Below, one piece after another: positions 1-7,783 of a stretch of 21,022 nucleotides of DNA (positions within the stretch are counted from its first letter, which is position 1; every line of letters starts with the position of its first letter). Under the pieces are notes generated by a model. It did no database searches. It saw nothing but the letters and a program-made list of their open reading frames with translations, and was not told where the DNA came from. The stretch is from Sulfurimonadaceae bacterium (GTDB lineage: Bacteria > Campylobacterota > Campylobacteria > Campylobacterales > Sulfurimonadaceae), in contig JAPHSI010000166.1 of NCBI GenBank assembly GCA_026193155.1, positions 1 through 21,022 on the forward strand, in the 5' to 3' direction. The position numbers and the translations under genes were made by a program.

Positions 1-1
1 G

Positions 2-85
2 TGGTACCAGAGAGGGGACTTGAACCCCTACACCCGAAGGCGGGGGATTTTGAATCCCCTATGTCTACCATTCCATCACACTGGC
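2..85 (-). tRNA. tRNA-Leu (anticodon CAA)
   Basis: On the minus strand this folds as a class II tRNA. It has a D-arm with GGTAGAC, an anticodon stem GGGGA/TCCCC around loop TTCAAAA (anticodon CAA, reads UUG), a long variable arm (GCC TTC GGG type), a T-arm AGGGG-TTCAAGT-CCCCT and an encoded CCA (positions 4-2). The long variable arm and CAA anticodon identify leucine. The acceptor stem is slightly irregular: the first pair is G-U (85 with 6) and the sixth is U-U (80 with 11). A TATTAT-like -10 box lies on the minus strand at about 97-102, just upstream of the 5' end. Confidence 0.96.
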
Positions 86-190
86 TTGAAGATGAAATAA
101 TAGTCTATAAATGCTTAAAGATGTGTGAAACCAAATCTAAACTACGACAATAATATTATATTATAAAGAAAAATTATATTTATTAAATAA

Positions 191-1129
191 GTGGAATTTT
201 ATTATTCTAAGATACTATCTACATATTATGGGGATTGGGGAAAACAAGACTATAGTATAAGGAAGGTTTTCATGAAAGAAGTAGTTAGAATATACAAACA
301 GCATAAAATGACGGTTGAAAATTATATTTATAGTTTGATATCTAATTTTCCTGATGATTATATTGAAAATGCAGATGCTATATTTAAAAGGAGCAAATAT
401 ATACAGTTAATTTATGGAGTAGATAAAGAATTTAAACAAACAACACCTGTTTTATCCATTTCTAATGAGGATAATAGCCAAATTGGAAGTGACAAAAGCC
501 ACTACTTTGTAAAACTAGGTTTAAATAAAAATAATATCTATATATCAAATCCTTATATACATCATAAAACAGGTCTTGCAAGCATATCTGTAGTACATTT
601 TTTAGATGATGTCTATTATGTTTTTGACATAAATTTATTAACACTTCTTGAAGAGCTTAAGCTAATTAAATACAATAGAGTTCATGATAGGATTAAAAGA
701 TTAGTTTATTTTTTTGGCTCACTAATGCTTGCTTTTGTATCTATAATTTTAATAGGATACGGGGGATATATCTTTACTTCAATATTGATTTATAAAGATG
801 AAGCCGAGTTTTTACATGATATATTTAAGTCCATTATTGCTGTGACTTTAGGATTGGCAATTTTTGATTTATCTAAGCAGATATTTGAACATGAAGTTTT
901 ATTTCAGTCATTTCATCATTCAGAAGATAAACAATATAAAGTTTTAAGTAAATTTCTTATCTCCATAATTATTGCTTTGTCTATTGAAACCTTGATGGTT
1001 GTTTTTAAAATTGCACTTGAAGATCATAGTGAAATGCTATCGGCTTTTTATCTGCTAATAGGTACAACAGCTATGTTGGTCGGCTTAGGATGGTTTTATA
1101 AAACGATTAAAGAAGGTGAAAAAGATTAA
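191..1129 (+). CDS. PDC/Cache-like sensor membrane protein, unknown role
   Basis: The product has up to 312 residues. The N-terminal half (about 30-160) is soluble. Its pattern, including SNPYIHHKTG, a SISVV strand and a final VYYVFDINLL strand, resembles a single PDC/Cache ligand-binding domain. The C-terminal half has about four hydrophobic helices (roughly 171-200, 212-228, 254-274, 283-303). There is no kinase, HAMP, cyclase or methyl-accepting domain, so any signal output would have to come from the membrane part or a partner. The start is uncertain. The GTG at 191 follows an in-frame stop directly and has no Shine-Dalgarno sequence. An internal ATG at 272 has GGAAGG (261-266) five bases upstream and would give 285 residues. 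The gene stands alone between a divergent tRNA and flgL. The domain call is inference from pattern, not recognition of a named family. Confidence 0.7.
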   Translation: MEFYYSKILSTYYGDWGKQDYSIRKVFMKEVVRIYKQHKMTVENYIYSLISNFPDDYIENADAIFKRSKYIQLIYGVDKEFKQTTPVLSISNEDNSQIGSDKSHYFVKLGLNKNNIYISNPYIHHKTGLASISVVHFLDDVYYVFDINLLTLLEELKLIKYNRVHDRIKRLVYFFGSLMLAFVSIILIGYGGYIFTSILIYKDEAEFLHDIFKSIIAVTLGLAIFDLSKQIFEHEVLFQSFHHSEDKQYKVLSKFLISIIIALSIETLMVVFKIALEDHSEMLSAFYLLIGTTAMLVGLGWFYKTIKEGEKD

Positions 1130-1153
1130 TCTATTAACCAAATATGGTCGATA

Positions 1154-1169
1154 TGGAACTAGAATTGCT
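1154..1169 (+). promoter_or_regulatory. Sigma-54 promoter of flgL
   Basis: TGGAAC-N5-TTGCT, with GG at 1155-1156 and GC at 1167-1168 separated by exactly ten bases, matches the -24/-12 RpoN element in the form usual for Campylobacterota. Transcription should start near 1180, leaving a leader of about 30 bases that carries the strong Shine-Dalgarno GGAGGTG at 1199-1205. Hook and hook-junction genes in Campylobacter and Helicobacter are typically RpoN/FlgR dependent, which fits. Confidence 0.82.
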
Positions 1170-1209
1170 TAATTTTAGTAAATAAGTAAGATTAAAACGG
1201 AGGTGCCTT

Positions 1210-3309
1210 ATGCGTATTTCATCAAGTATGTATTATAAAAGTTTATATGCAAAAAACAATTCAAATCTTCAAAATAAACTTTTTGATGTAAATAAACAAA
1301 TAGCAAGTGGATTAAGTATTCAGTATGCGAAAGATGATGTAAGAGCATTTACCGAAACAATGAGACTTGACAATGAGATTGAAGGTTTAGGACAGATTAT
1401 GCAAAGTACCGAAAGTGGGTACAAAATGGCAAATCAAACAGATGAAGTCCTTAATGAATTTACAACAACTATGGATCGTATGCGTGTACTTATGGTTAAT
1501 GCAGCCAATGGTATTCATAGTGATGGTTCATTAGATGCAATTGCAGATGAACTTAGGGTTGTTGAGGAACATTTTAGAAACTTAGCAAATACATCTATAA
1601 ATGGCCAATACCTTTTTTCGGGTACAGCAGTAGATGTAAGGCCAATTTCTGAAGATGGAACATATATGGGAAATAGTAGTGCAATGTCTGCATTTACCGG
1701 TTCAAAAACTGACCAACAATACAATATTTCCGGTGATGAGCTTTTTTTAGGTGAGAAACATTTAGTTAGAAGAAGAGTTACAACTAATGTTATTAATAAA
1801 AATTTAGTCCAGAATTACCCGCCTGGAGAGACCGAAATAACAGATGGTGACCATATATCACCGGAAAATAGCATTCGTCAGCTTATGGGCGATACAGATG
1901 CTGCAAATGCAAATCCAAAACATCATTTCTATGTTCGTGGTGTGACGAGTGATGGTACGGCCTTTAATAAAGAAATATTGATGTCTGATACAGATACTGT
2001 TCAAGATTTAATGGATCAAATAGGAAATGCTTATGGAAATACTAACGCACTTAAGGTTGTAAACGTAAGTATGAATCTTAATGGTGAGATTGTTATAGAA
2101 GACAAAGTCCAAGGTTCAAGTAAACTTGAATTTCATATGGTAGGTGCTACTGATTTTGATGAAACAGGCCCTGATCTTGCAGATATTAACGATCCAGTAT
2201 ATGGTGCTAATGCAGGGATGATTGATAATCTAGATAGCGGAGAAAATGATTTCAACAGTTTTGTTATAGGTGTAACACCACCTGGTTTGTTTGTAAAAGA
2301 GTTTGTAAAATCTGACTATGCATCAGCTACTTCGACAATTTCAAATATTGATGGTCTTCTGTATGATAGAACAACATTTACTAAAAATTCTACAACAATA
2401 AAGGGAACAATCCCGCAAATTGTTCGTGACGGGAATGCCTTTGCAACAGAATCAACAAAACTTTCAGAAGTTGCAGATTTATCGCAGGGTACACCAGGAA
2501 CTTTAGATGGTACACAGCTAAAAATGGTTGGTAAAGATGTTAATGGTGTGCCTGTTGATGTTCAGATAGACTTAAACTCTGCAGGATCTACTTTTTCAAT
2601 GGACGGTGGTGTGACCAATTATGATATATTTGATATGAGTAATCCAAGAGCTGCTGTTGACGCAGATGAGATGACATATCAACAACTTCTAGATGTTATA
2701 AATATAACTACATCAGGGGTTCCAATAACAAACACACCAACAGGTTATGACTCTGCCGTAGAGAGTTCAAATCTTGTTAGTAATATACATTTAGGATATG
2801 ATGGAAAAATAACGTATCAACAACTAAATGTATCAAATACGTTGACGGAGATATCTTTATTTGATAGTAATAGTGGAGATTTTTCAGCTGATTCATCCGT
2901 AATGTCATTTAATTCAAACAACTCTTTAGAAGTAAGGGATCCAAAAACAGACTTTTTTAAAGTATTGGATACGATGATAAAAGCAGTTGAAAACCATAAA
3001 CTATATGCTGATGCTTCACTTGGTGATACAAGAAGTGTCGGGATTGAAGATGCCATTGCAATGATAGATGATTTACAAGATCATGTACTTCGCTCACACG
3101 CAAAAGTAGGTGCACAAGTTAATGCTCTTAACAGCTCGTTAAAACGTTCAGAAATATTGGAAATAAGTGCTATGACACTTCGTTCTTCAGTAATTGATAC
3201 AGATTTAGCTGAAGCTTCGTTAAACTTGACACAGTTAACTTTAAATTATGAGTCAATGCTCTCAACCGTAGCTAAGGTATCAAAGCTAAATCTAGTTAAT
3301 TATCTCTAA
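1210..3309 (+). CDS. flgL: Flagellar hook-filament junction protein FlgL (HAP3), large form
   Basis: FlgL forms the second junction ring between hook and filament and is exported by the flagellar type III apparatus. The first ~150 residues (MRISSSMYYKSL, QIASGLSIQYAKDD, then ANTSINGQYLFSGT) are the flagellin-like D0/D1 helices. The last ~80 (HAKVGAQVNAL, SSVIDTDLAEASLNLTQLTLNYE) are the returning D1/D0 helices. Together these identify FlgL rather than flagellin. At 699 residues it is more than twice the enterobacterial length (about 317). The extra ~430 residues in the middle are Asp/Thr/Asn-rich, beta-type, surface-exposed D2/D3 material, as in other epsilonproteobacteria. The start is fixed by GGAGGTG five bases upstream. 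No other flagellar gene is nearby, so this is an isolated member of the RpoN regulon. Confidence 0.93.
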   Translation: MRISSSMYYKSLYAKNNSNLQNKLFDVNKQIASGLSIQYAKDDVRAFTETMRLDNEIEGLGQIMQSTESGYKMANQTDEVLNEFTTTMDRMRVLMVNAANGIHSDGSLDAIADELRVVEEHFRNLANTSINGQYLFSGTAVDVRPISEDGTYMGNSSAMSAFTGSKTDQQYNISGDELFLGEKHLVRRRVTTNVINKNLVQNYPPGETEITDGDHISPENSIRQLMGDTDAANANPKHHFYVRGVTSDGTAFNKEILMSDTDTVQDLMDQIGNAYGNTNALKVVNVSMNLNGEIVIEDKVQGSSKLEFHMVGATDFDETGPDLADINDPVYGANAGMIDNLDSGENDFNSFVIGVTPPGLFVKEFVKSDYASATSTISNIDGLLYDRTTFTKNSTTIKGTIPQIVRDGNAFATESTKLSEVADLSQGTPGTLDGTQLKMVGKDVNGVPVDVQIDLNSAGSTFSMDGGVTNYDIFDMSNPRAAVDADEMTYQQLLDVINITTSGVPITNTPTGYDSAVESSNLVSNIHLGYDGKITYQQLNVSNTLTEISLFDSNSGDFSADSSVMSFNSNNSLEVRDPKTDFFKVLDTMIKAVENHKLYADASLGDTRSVGIEDAIAMIDDLQDHVLRSHAKVGAQVNALNSSLKRSEILEISAMTLRSSVIDTDLAEASLNLTQLTLNYESMLSTVAKVSKLNLVNYL

Positions 3310-3313
3310 AAGT

Positions 3314-3333
3314 GGAACATTTTTGGCTATACT
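3314..3333 (+). promoter_or_regulatory. Candidate ftsK promoter region
   Basis: Two overlapping signals sit between flgL and ftsK. TATACT at 3328-3333 could be a sigma-70 -10 box. GG at 3314-3315 and GC at 3326-3327, ten bases apart within TGGAAC-N5-TGGCT, mimic a sigma-54 element, though the -12 part is TGGC instead of TTGC. An inverted repeat CCTTTAA...TTAAAGG (3335-3341 / 3355-3361) follows. The sigma-70 reading is more likely for a housekeeping gene. Confidence 0.4.
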
Positions 3334-3370
3334 TCCTTTAATTATTTAATATATTTAAAGGTCGTTAGTC

Positions 3371-5596
3371 TTGAAGGAAGCCATTTTTATACTTGTTTTT
3401 GGAATATTAATCTATTTAGGATTTGCTACAGTTTTTGCAGATGCAGCTTTAATTGGTAGCTATGGAGCTAAATTTGCCTATATAAATCATAAATATTTTG
3501 GCTATATCTCATATATTTTTATTTTTATCGTTTTAATACCTTTGTATCAGTTTTACAAAAACACAACGCTTGATTTAAGGAAGTTTGAGATAGTCATATC
3601 ATCATTCTTACTATTTTTCTCATTACTACTTATTCAGGCACTACTTGTTACAGATGAATTTAGAGGTAGCTTTGCAGGTAATTTTGTAGATTTTTTAAGT
3701 CCATATATTGGTTTATTTGGTTTATGGATTTTTTGGTTTGTTATCTCATTAGTATCAACACTAATAATTTTGGATAAGAATACACATGAAATAATAAGTC
3801 ATTTTTTTGAGTTTATTAGAAGAAAAAAAGAAAAAAGAAATTTTATAGAGAAAAGTATTGAGGAAGAGTTTGAGAAAACAAATGATTATATAGAAAATGA
3901 AAACAATATTACAAATGAAGAAAAAAATCTTCAAGAGAATAATAGTTTAGATATACAAATGCCTCCTAAAGAGATAAATGAAGAAAATTCTACTTCAAAA
4001 ATTAAAGTTATTAAGAAAAATACACAAGAATCGGTTCATAAGACCGAGATAAAAAGTGAAAAAGAGTTTGAAAAACCACATAATATTATTGAACTTGCTT
4101 CAAAAATCAAAGAACAAAAAAATGCTTTGATTATAGATGAGCTAGAAGAAAATACAAAATTATTAGAGACTATAGAAAAGGGAAAAACTGAAAAACCAAA
4201 GAATTTTACCCTTCCAAAAATAGAATTTTTGCAAAAACCACAGGCAAAATCTCATAATATTGATGAAACCGAGCTTGATGAAAAGATTCAATATCTTATT
4301 GAAAAACTTGCTCATTTTAAAATAGATGGTGATGTCGTTCGTACATATGCAGGTCCTGTTGTATCAACTTTTGAGTTTAAACCTGCTGCAAATGTAAAAG
4401 TAAGTAAAATACTAAATCTACAAGATGATCTTGCAATGGCACTCTCGGCAGAAACTATACGTATTCAGGCTCCTATTCCAGGAAAAGATGTAGTAGGTAT
4501 AGAAATTCCAAATGATTCTGTTGATACGATTTATCTTCGTGATCTTTTAGACGATAAACTTTTCCAAGAATCTAAATCACCACTGACTATTGCTCTTGGT
4601 AAAGACATTGTCGGAAAACCTTTTGTTACAGACTTAAAAAAGCTTCCTCATCTTTTAATAGCAGGAACTACGGGAAGTGGTAAAAGTGTCGGTATTAATG
4701 CGATGATACTTTCTCTTTTATATAAAAATTCTCCAGATCAGCTTAGACTTCTTATGATAGATCCTAAGATGCTAGAATTTTCTATATATAATGATATTCC
4801 ACATCTTCTTACCCCTGTTATCACAAAACCAAAACAGGCTATAGTAGCTTTAAATAACATGGTAAATGAAATGGAACGTCGTTATGAATTAATGAGTGAA
4901 AATAGAACCAAGAATATAGAAAACTATAATGAAAAAGTAAAAAAAGAGGGTGGTGAGCACTTTCCTTACATTGTAGTTATTATAGATGAGTTAGCTGATT
5001 TGATGATGACAAGTGGAAAAGACGTAGAACATTCTATCGCAAGATTAGCACAAATGGCTAGAGCATCTGGTATACACCTTGTTGTTGCTACTCAAAGACC
5101 GAGTGTAGATGTTGTAACAGGACTAATTAAAGCTAATTTACCATCCAGAATTTCATATAGAGTAGGGCAAAAAGTAGATTCTAAGATTATTTTAGACCAG
5201 ATGGGAGCCGAATCACTTTTAGGTAAAGGCGATATGTTATTTACTCCTCCGGGTGCACCTGCATTAGTGCGTCTTCACGCTCCTTGGAGTACGGAAGAAG
5301 AAATTGAACAAATTGTTGAGTTTATAAAATCTCAAAGAGAACCAAACTATGATAAAAGTTTTCTTATTGAGGAAGAAGATGGTACTTCAAACTTTGGTGG
5401 AGATAGTTATGAGGAATTGGATGAGCTTTTCGAAGATGCAAAAAGAGTAGTTCTAAACGATAGAAAAACTTCTATATCTTATCTTCAAAGAAAATTACAG
5501 GTTGGTTATAATCGTTCAGCAAGAATTATAGAACAATTAGAAGGTGAGGGTATCCTCTCATCTCCAAATGCAAAAGGTATGAGAGAGATTCTTTAA
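3371..5596 (+). CDS. ftsK: DNA translocase FtsK
   Basis: FtsK is a septum-located ATP-driven motor that pumps the chromosome terminus during division. The N-terminus has four hydrophobic helices (about 1-24, 43-62, 74-94, 108-133). A Lys/Glu/Asn-rich linker of roughly 130 residues follows, then the alpha/beta RecA-like motor. Walker A is GTTGSGKS at 432-439 and Walker B ends at Asp539-Glu540 (VVIIDELADLM), followed by the ARLAQMARASGIHLVVATQRPS segment. The C-terminal ~60 residues (from YEELDELFEDAK) form the winged-helix gamma domain that reads KOPS-type sequences. At 741 residues the linker is short compared with E. coli FtsK, as is normal outside enterics. The start is TTG with AAAGG nine bases upstream. 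The stop overlaps the next start (TAATG). Confidence 0.95.
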   Translation: MKEAIFILVFGILIYLGFATVFADAALIGSYGAKFAYINHKYFGYISYIFIFIVLIPLYQFYKNTTLDLRKFEIVISSFLLFFSLLLIQALLVTDEFRGSFAGNFVDFLSPYIGLFGLWIFWFVISLVSTLIILDKNTHEIISHFFEFIRRKKEKRNFIEKSIEEEFEKTNDYIENENNITNEEKNLQENNSLDIQMPPKEINEENSTSKIKVIKKNTQESVHKTEIKSEKEFEKPHNIIELASKIKEQKNALIIDELEENTKLLETIEKGKTEKPKNFTLPKIEFLQKPQAKSHNIDETELDEKIQYLIEKLAHFKIDGDVVRTYAGPVVSTFEFKPAANVKVSKILNLQDDLAMALSAETIRIQAPIPGKDVVGIEIPNDSVDTIYLRDLLDDKLFQESKSPLTIALGKDIVGKPFVTDLKKLPHLLIAGTTGSGKSVGINAMILSLLYKNSPDQLRLLMIDPKMLEFSIYNDIPHLLTPVITKPKQAIVALNNMVNEMERRYELMSENRTKNIENYNEKVKKEGGEHFPYIVVIIDELADLMMTSGKDVEHSIARLAQMARASGIHLVVATQRPSVDVVTGLIKANLPSRISYRVGQKVDSKIILDQMGAESLLGKGDMLFTPPGAPALVRLHAPWSTEEEIEQIVEFIKSQREPNYDKSFLIEEEDGTSNFGGDSYEELDELFEDAKRVVLNDRKTSISYLQRKLQVGYNRSARIIEQLEGEGILSSPNAKGMREIL

Positions 5597-5988
5597 TGCC
5601 TAAAGCTCATCTTGTCTTTACAAAATATGCAAACTCTTACAGAGTTGATATCCCAAATCTTGAAGAGTTAAGTGTTGAGCAGATAAAAGAACTACAAGAG
5701 TTTGTCTTAATTAGACACGGGATGTTTGATTTTAATACTTACAGTTTTAAGATTCAAAAAAATATTGAATTTGAAGAGTTCGTTAAGCTTGTTACAGAGC
5801 TAAATATTGAATGTGAGTGTGGAGAAAATATACAGTATGCCCAACCTGCATCCAGAATAAGTTTCGGTCAATATAAAGGGATGTTTGTATCAGACCTGCC
5901 TGATTCTTATCTTTTATGGATAAAAAGTAATTACCACGGTGAGCAAAAAGATATTTTTTTAAAAGAGATAAAAAAGCGTAATCTTTAA
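5596..5988 (+). CDS. Small DUF3820 (QSregVF)-like protein
   Basis: This is a 130-residue soluble protein. Residues 90-110 (FGQYKGM, then DLPDSYLLWIK) carry the FGKYKG...DLPxxYLxW signature of DUF3820, a small domain annotated as a putative quorum-sensing-regulated virulence factor family and often found in proteins that act on nucleic acids. The N-terminal ~80 residues are unrecognised and include Cys73 and Cys75 (ECECG). The ATG shares one base with the ftsK stop (TAATG), so translation is coupled to FtsK. The stop is three bases from the stop of convergent amrS, so it is the last gene of its unit. Function is unknown. Coupling with FtsK makes a DNA-related role plausible, but this is inference. 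Confidence 0.8.
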   Translation: MPKAHLVFTKYANSYRVDIPNLEELSVEQIKELQEFVLIRHGMFDFNTYSFKIQKNIEFEEFVKLVTELNIECECGENIQYAQPASRISFGQYKGMFVSDLPDSYLLWIKSNYHGEQKDIFLKEIKKRNL

Positions 5989-5991
5989 ATT

Positions 5992-7017
5992 TTATTTCCA
6001 TACACCTTCAAGTTTATAATTACAATATGGGCATATACCATAGTCTTTAAGTTTGTTTGTAACAAATGAACCGATATGTCCGCTTCTATCTATAACTCTT
6101 TTTTTACAATTAGGACAGTATGTAGATTCATAATCTTTATCGTCAATATTTCCTACATATACGTGTTTTAAACCTTCATCTTTTGCAATGTTGTATGCCT
6201 TGTGCAGAGTTGAAGCAGGAGTCCTTGGTATATCTAACATCTTATAGCTTGGATGAAATGCGGAGAGATGCCATGGAATAGAAGTGTCAATATCTGCTAA
6301 GAACTTAGCAATAGAACGTAGCTCTTCTTCTGAATCATTTTGACCTTGAATAAGCAGAGTTGTTATCTCTATCCATATGTTTTTTTTATGAGCATATTTA
6401 ACAGTATCAAGTACGGGTTTTAGTTTTGCTCCACATATGTCCTTGTAAAATTTGTCTGAAAATGATTTTATATCTATATTCATACCGTCTAAATATGGTT
6501 CAAGTAAGTCTAAAGCCTTATGTGTTTCGTAACCACTTGTAACATATATATTTTTAAGACCTTTTTCATGTGCTAGTTTTGCGGTATCGTATGTATATTC
6601 AAAAAATATTATAGGCTCATTATATGTATATGCAATTGAATCGCAAGCGTTTTCAATAGCTAAATCAACGATATATTCAGGAGAAAAGTCTCGACCAACT
6701 ATTTTATGTCCTCTTTCCTTTGGATATTGAGATATTTCATAGTTTTGACAAAACCGACATGATAAGTTACATCCTACTGTCCCTATAGAAAATGCTTTGC
6801 TTTTTGGTAAAAAGTGAAACATAGGTTTCTTTTCAACTGGATTAATATTTACAGCCGCAGCCAACCCATATACAAGCAGTTTAAGCTCTCCGTCTTCTAC
6901 CTTTCTAACTCCACATATACCATAATCTCCCTCATCAAGTATACACGCCTGAGAACATGCCTCGCATAATATTTTTCCATTTTTTAGATTTTTACTCAAC
7001 CACGCATTATTAGACAT
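5992..7017 (-). CDS. amrS: AmmeMemoRadiSam system radical SAM enzyme AmrS
   Basis: This is a 341-residue radical SAM enzyme. The cluster motif is Cys83-x3-Cys87-x2-Cys90 (GCNLSCRFCQNYEIS), which binds the 4Fe-4S/SAM centre. The N-terminal cysteines 18, 21, 25 and 35 (CEACSQACILDEGDYGICGVR) and PVEKKPMFHFLP are characteristic of the AmrS subgroup related to pyruvate formate-lyase activating enzymes. Cys301/304 and 329/332 form a C-terminal zinc ribbon. The family is named for co-occurrence with AMMECR1 and Memo proteins, neither of which lies in this window, and its substrate is not established. It is the last gene of the nfeD-slipin-amrS operon, ten bases after slipin, with a weak AAAAGA ribosome site. 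Confidence in the subfamily is high, while the biological role is open. Confidence 0.9.
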   Translation of the reverse strand: MSNNAWLSKNLKNGKILCEACSQACILDEGDYGICGVRKVEDGELKLLVYGLAAAVNINPVEKKPMFHFLPKSKAFSIGTVGCNLSCRFCQNYEISQYPKERGHKIVGRDFSPEYIVDLAIENACDSIAYTYNEPIIFFEYTYDTAKLAHEKGLKNIYVTSGYETHKALDLLEPYLDGMNIDIKSFSDKFYKDICGAKLKPVLDTVKYAHKKNIWIEITTLLIQGQNDSEEELRSIAKFLADIDTSIPWHLSAFHPSYKMLDIPRTPASTLHKAYNIAKDEGLKHVYVGNIDDKDYESTYCPNCKKRVIDRSGHIGSFVTNKLKDYGICPYCNYKLEGVWK

Positions 7018-7027
7018 ATTATATCTT

Positions 7028-7780
7028 TTATTGTGTCTTAAAAAACTTGCTAAACTCTGCAGGAAAAGGAAAAACTATGGTATTCGTTTTATCGCTTGAT
7101 ATATCATTCATCGTTTGAAGATATCTAAGTTGTATCCCTAAATCATTTTGAGATAGTATATTTGAGGCTTCAAGCAGGTTCTTACTAGCTTCAAGCTCAC
7201 CTTTTGAGTTTATTACTTTAGCACGACGTTGACGTTCGGCTTCAGCTTGTTGAGCAATAGCACGTATCATACTCTCATCAAGATCTATATGTTTAATCTC
7301 GACATTTGATATCTTAATTCCCCATGCATCTGTCTGTTTATCCAAGATTTCTTGTATATCTGCATTTAGTTTTTCTCGTTCTGCCAACATTTCATCTAGC
7401 TCGTGTCCACCAAGTACAGAACGCAGAGTTGTTTGAGCTAGTTGACTTGTTGCAGCGTGAAAATCTTCCACTTGAATAATAGCTTTTTGCGCATCTATTA
7501 CTCGAAAATACACCACTGCATTGACATGAACAGAGACATTATCATGTGAAATAACATCTTGTGTCGGAACATCTAGCACGATAGTACGCAAATCAACTCT
7601 AACCATTTGTTGTATATAAGGGATTAAAATTATTAATCCTGGTCCTTTTATACTTGTAAAACGTCCTAGTGTAAAAATAACAGCACGTTCGTATTCTCTT
7701 AGTATACGAATGGCCATTGTTAAAAATATAACTATAAAAACAACTATATAAATTCCCGTTGCAGGTACATCAAAATACAT
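7028..7780 (-). CDS. Slipin (stomatin/SPFH band 7 membrane protein)
   Basis: This is a 250-residue bacterial slipin. One N-terminal membrane helix (about 8-26) is followed by the band 7 domain. The hallmark sequence is REYERAVIFTLGRF, with GPGLIILIPYIQ, VRVDLRT and TTLRSVLGGHELDEML further on. A C-terminal coiled region (about 170-210, AEAERQRRAKVINSKGE) drives oligomerisation, and the short tail ends in TIVFPFPAEF. Such proteins form large membrane scaffolds. The family's usual partner is an NfeD protease, encoded here immediately upstream with a three-base gap. The ribosome site GGAG (7787-7790) overlaps the end of nfeD. In the archaeal PH1510/PH1511 pair the protease cleaves the stomatin near its C-terminus, and the same relationship is inferred here. 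Confidence 0.93.
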   Translation of the reverse strand: MYFDVPATGIYIVVFIVIFLTMAIRILREYERAVIFTLGRFTSIKGPGLIILIPYIQQMVRVDLRTIVLDVPTQDVISHDNVSVHVNAVVYFRVIDAQKAIIQVEDFHAATSQLAQTTLRSVLGGHELDEMLAEREKLNADIQEILDKQTDAWGIKISNVEIKHIDLDESMIRAIAQQAEAERQRRAKVINSKGELEASKNLLEASNILSQNDLGIQLRYLQTMNDISSDKTNTIVFPFPAEFSKFFKTQ

Positions 7781-7783
7781 TTT

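Noticed and set aside
86..190. Possible attachment site or integrated element next to the tRNA gene
   Set aside because: No repeat of the tRNA 3' end, no integrase and no change in base composition were seen inside the window. The tRNA 3' end also points out of the window, so this side is the 5' flank.
3335..3361. Inverted repeat CCTTTAA...TTAAAGG after flgL as a terminator
   Set aside because: The seven-pair stem is AT-rich with a 13-base loop and no T-run after it, and it also supplies the ftsK ribosome site, so a terminator role is not supported.
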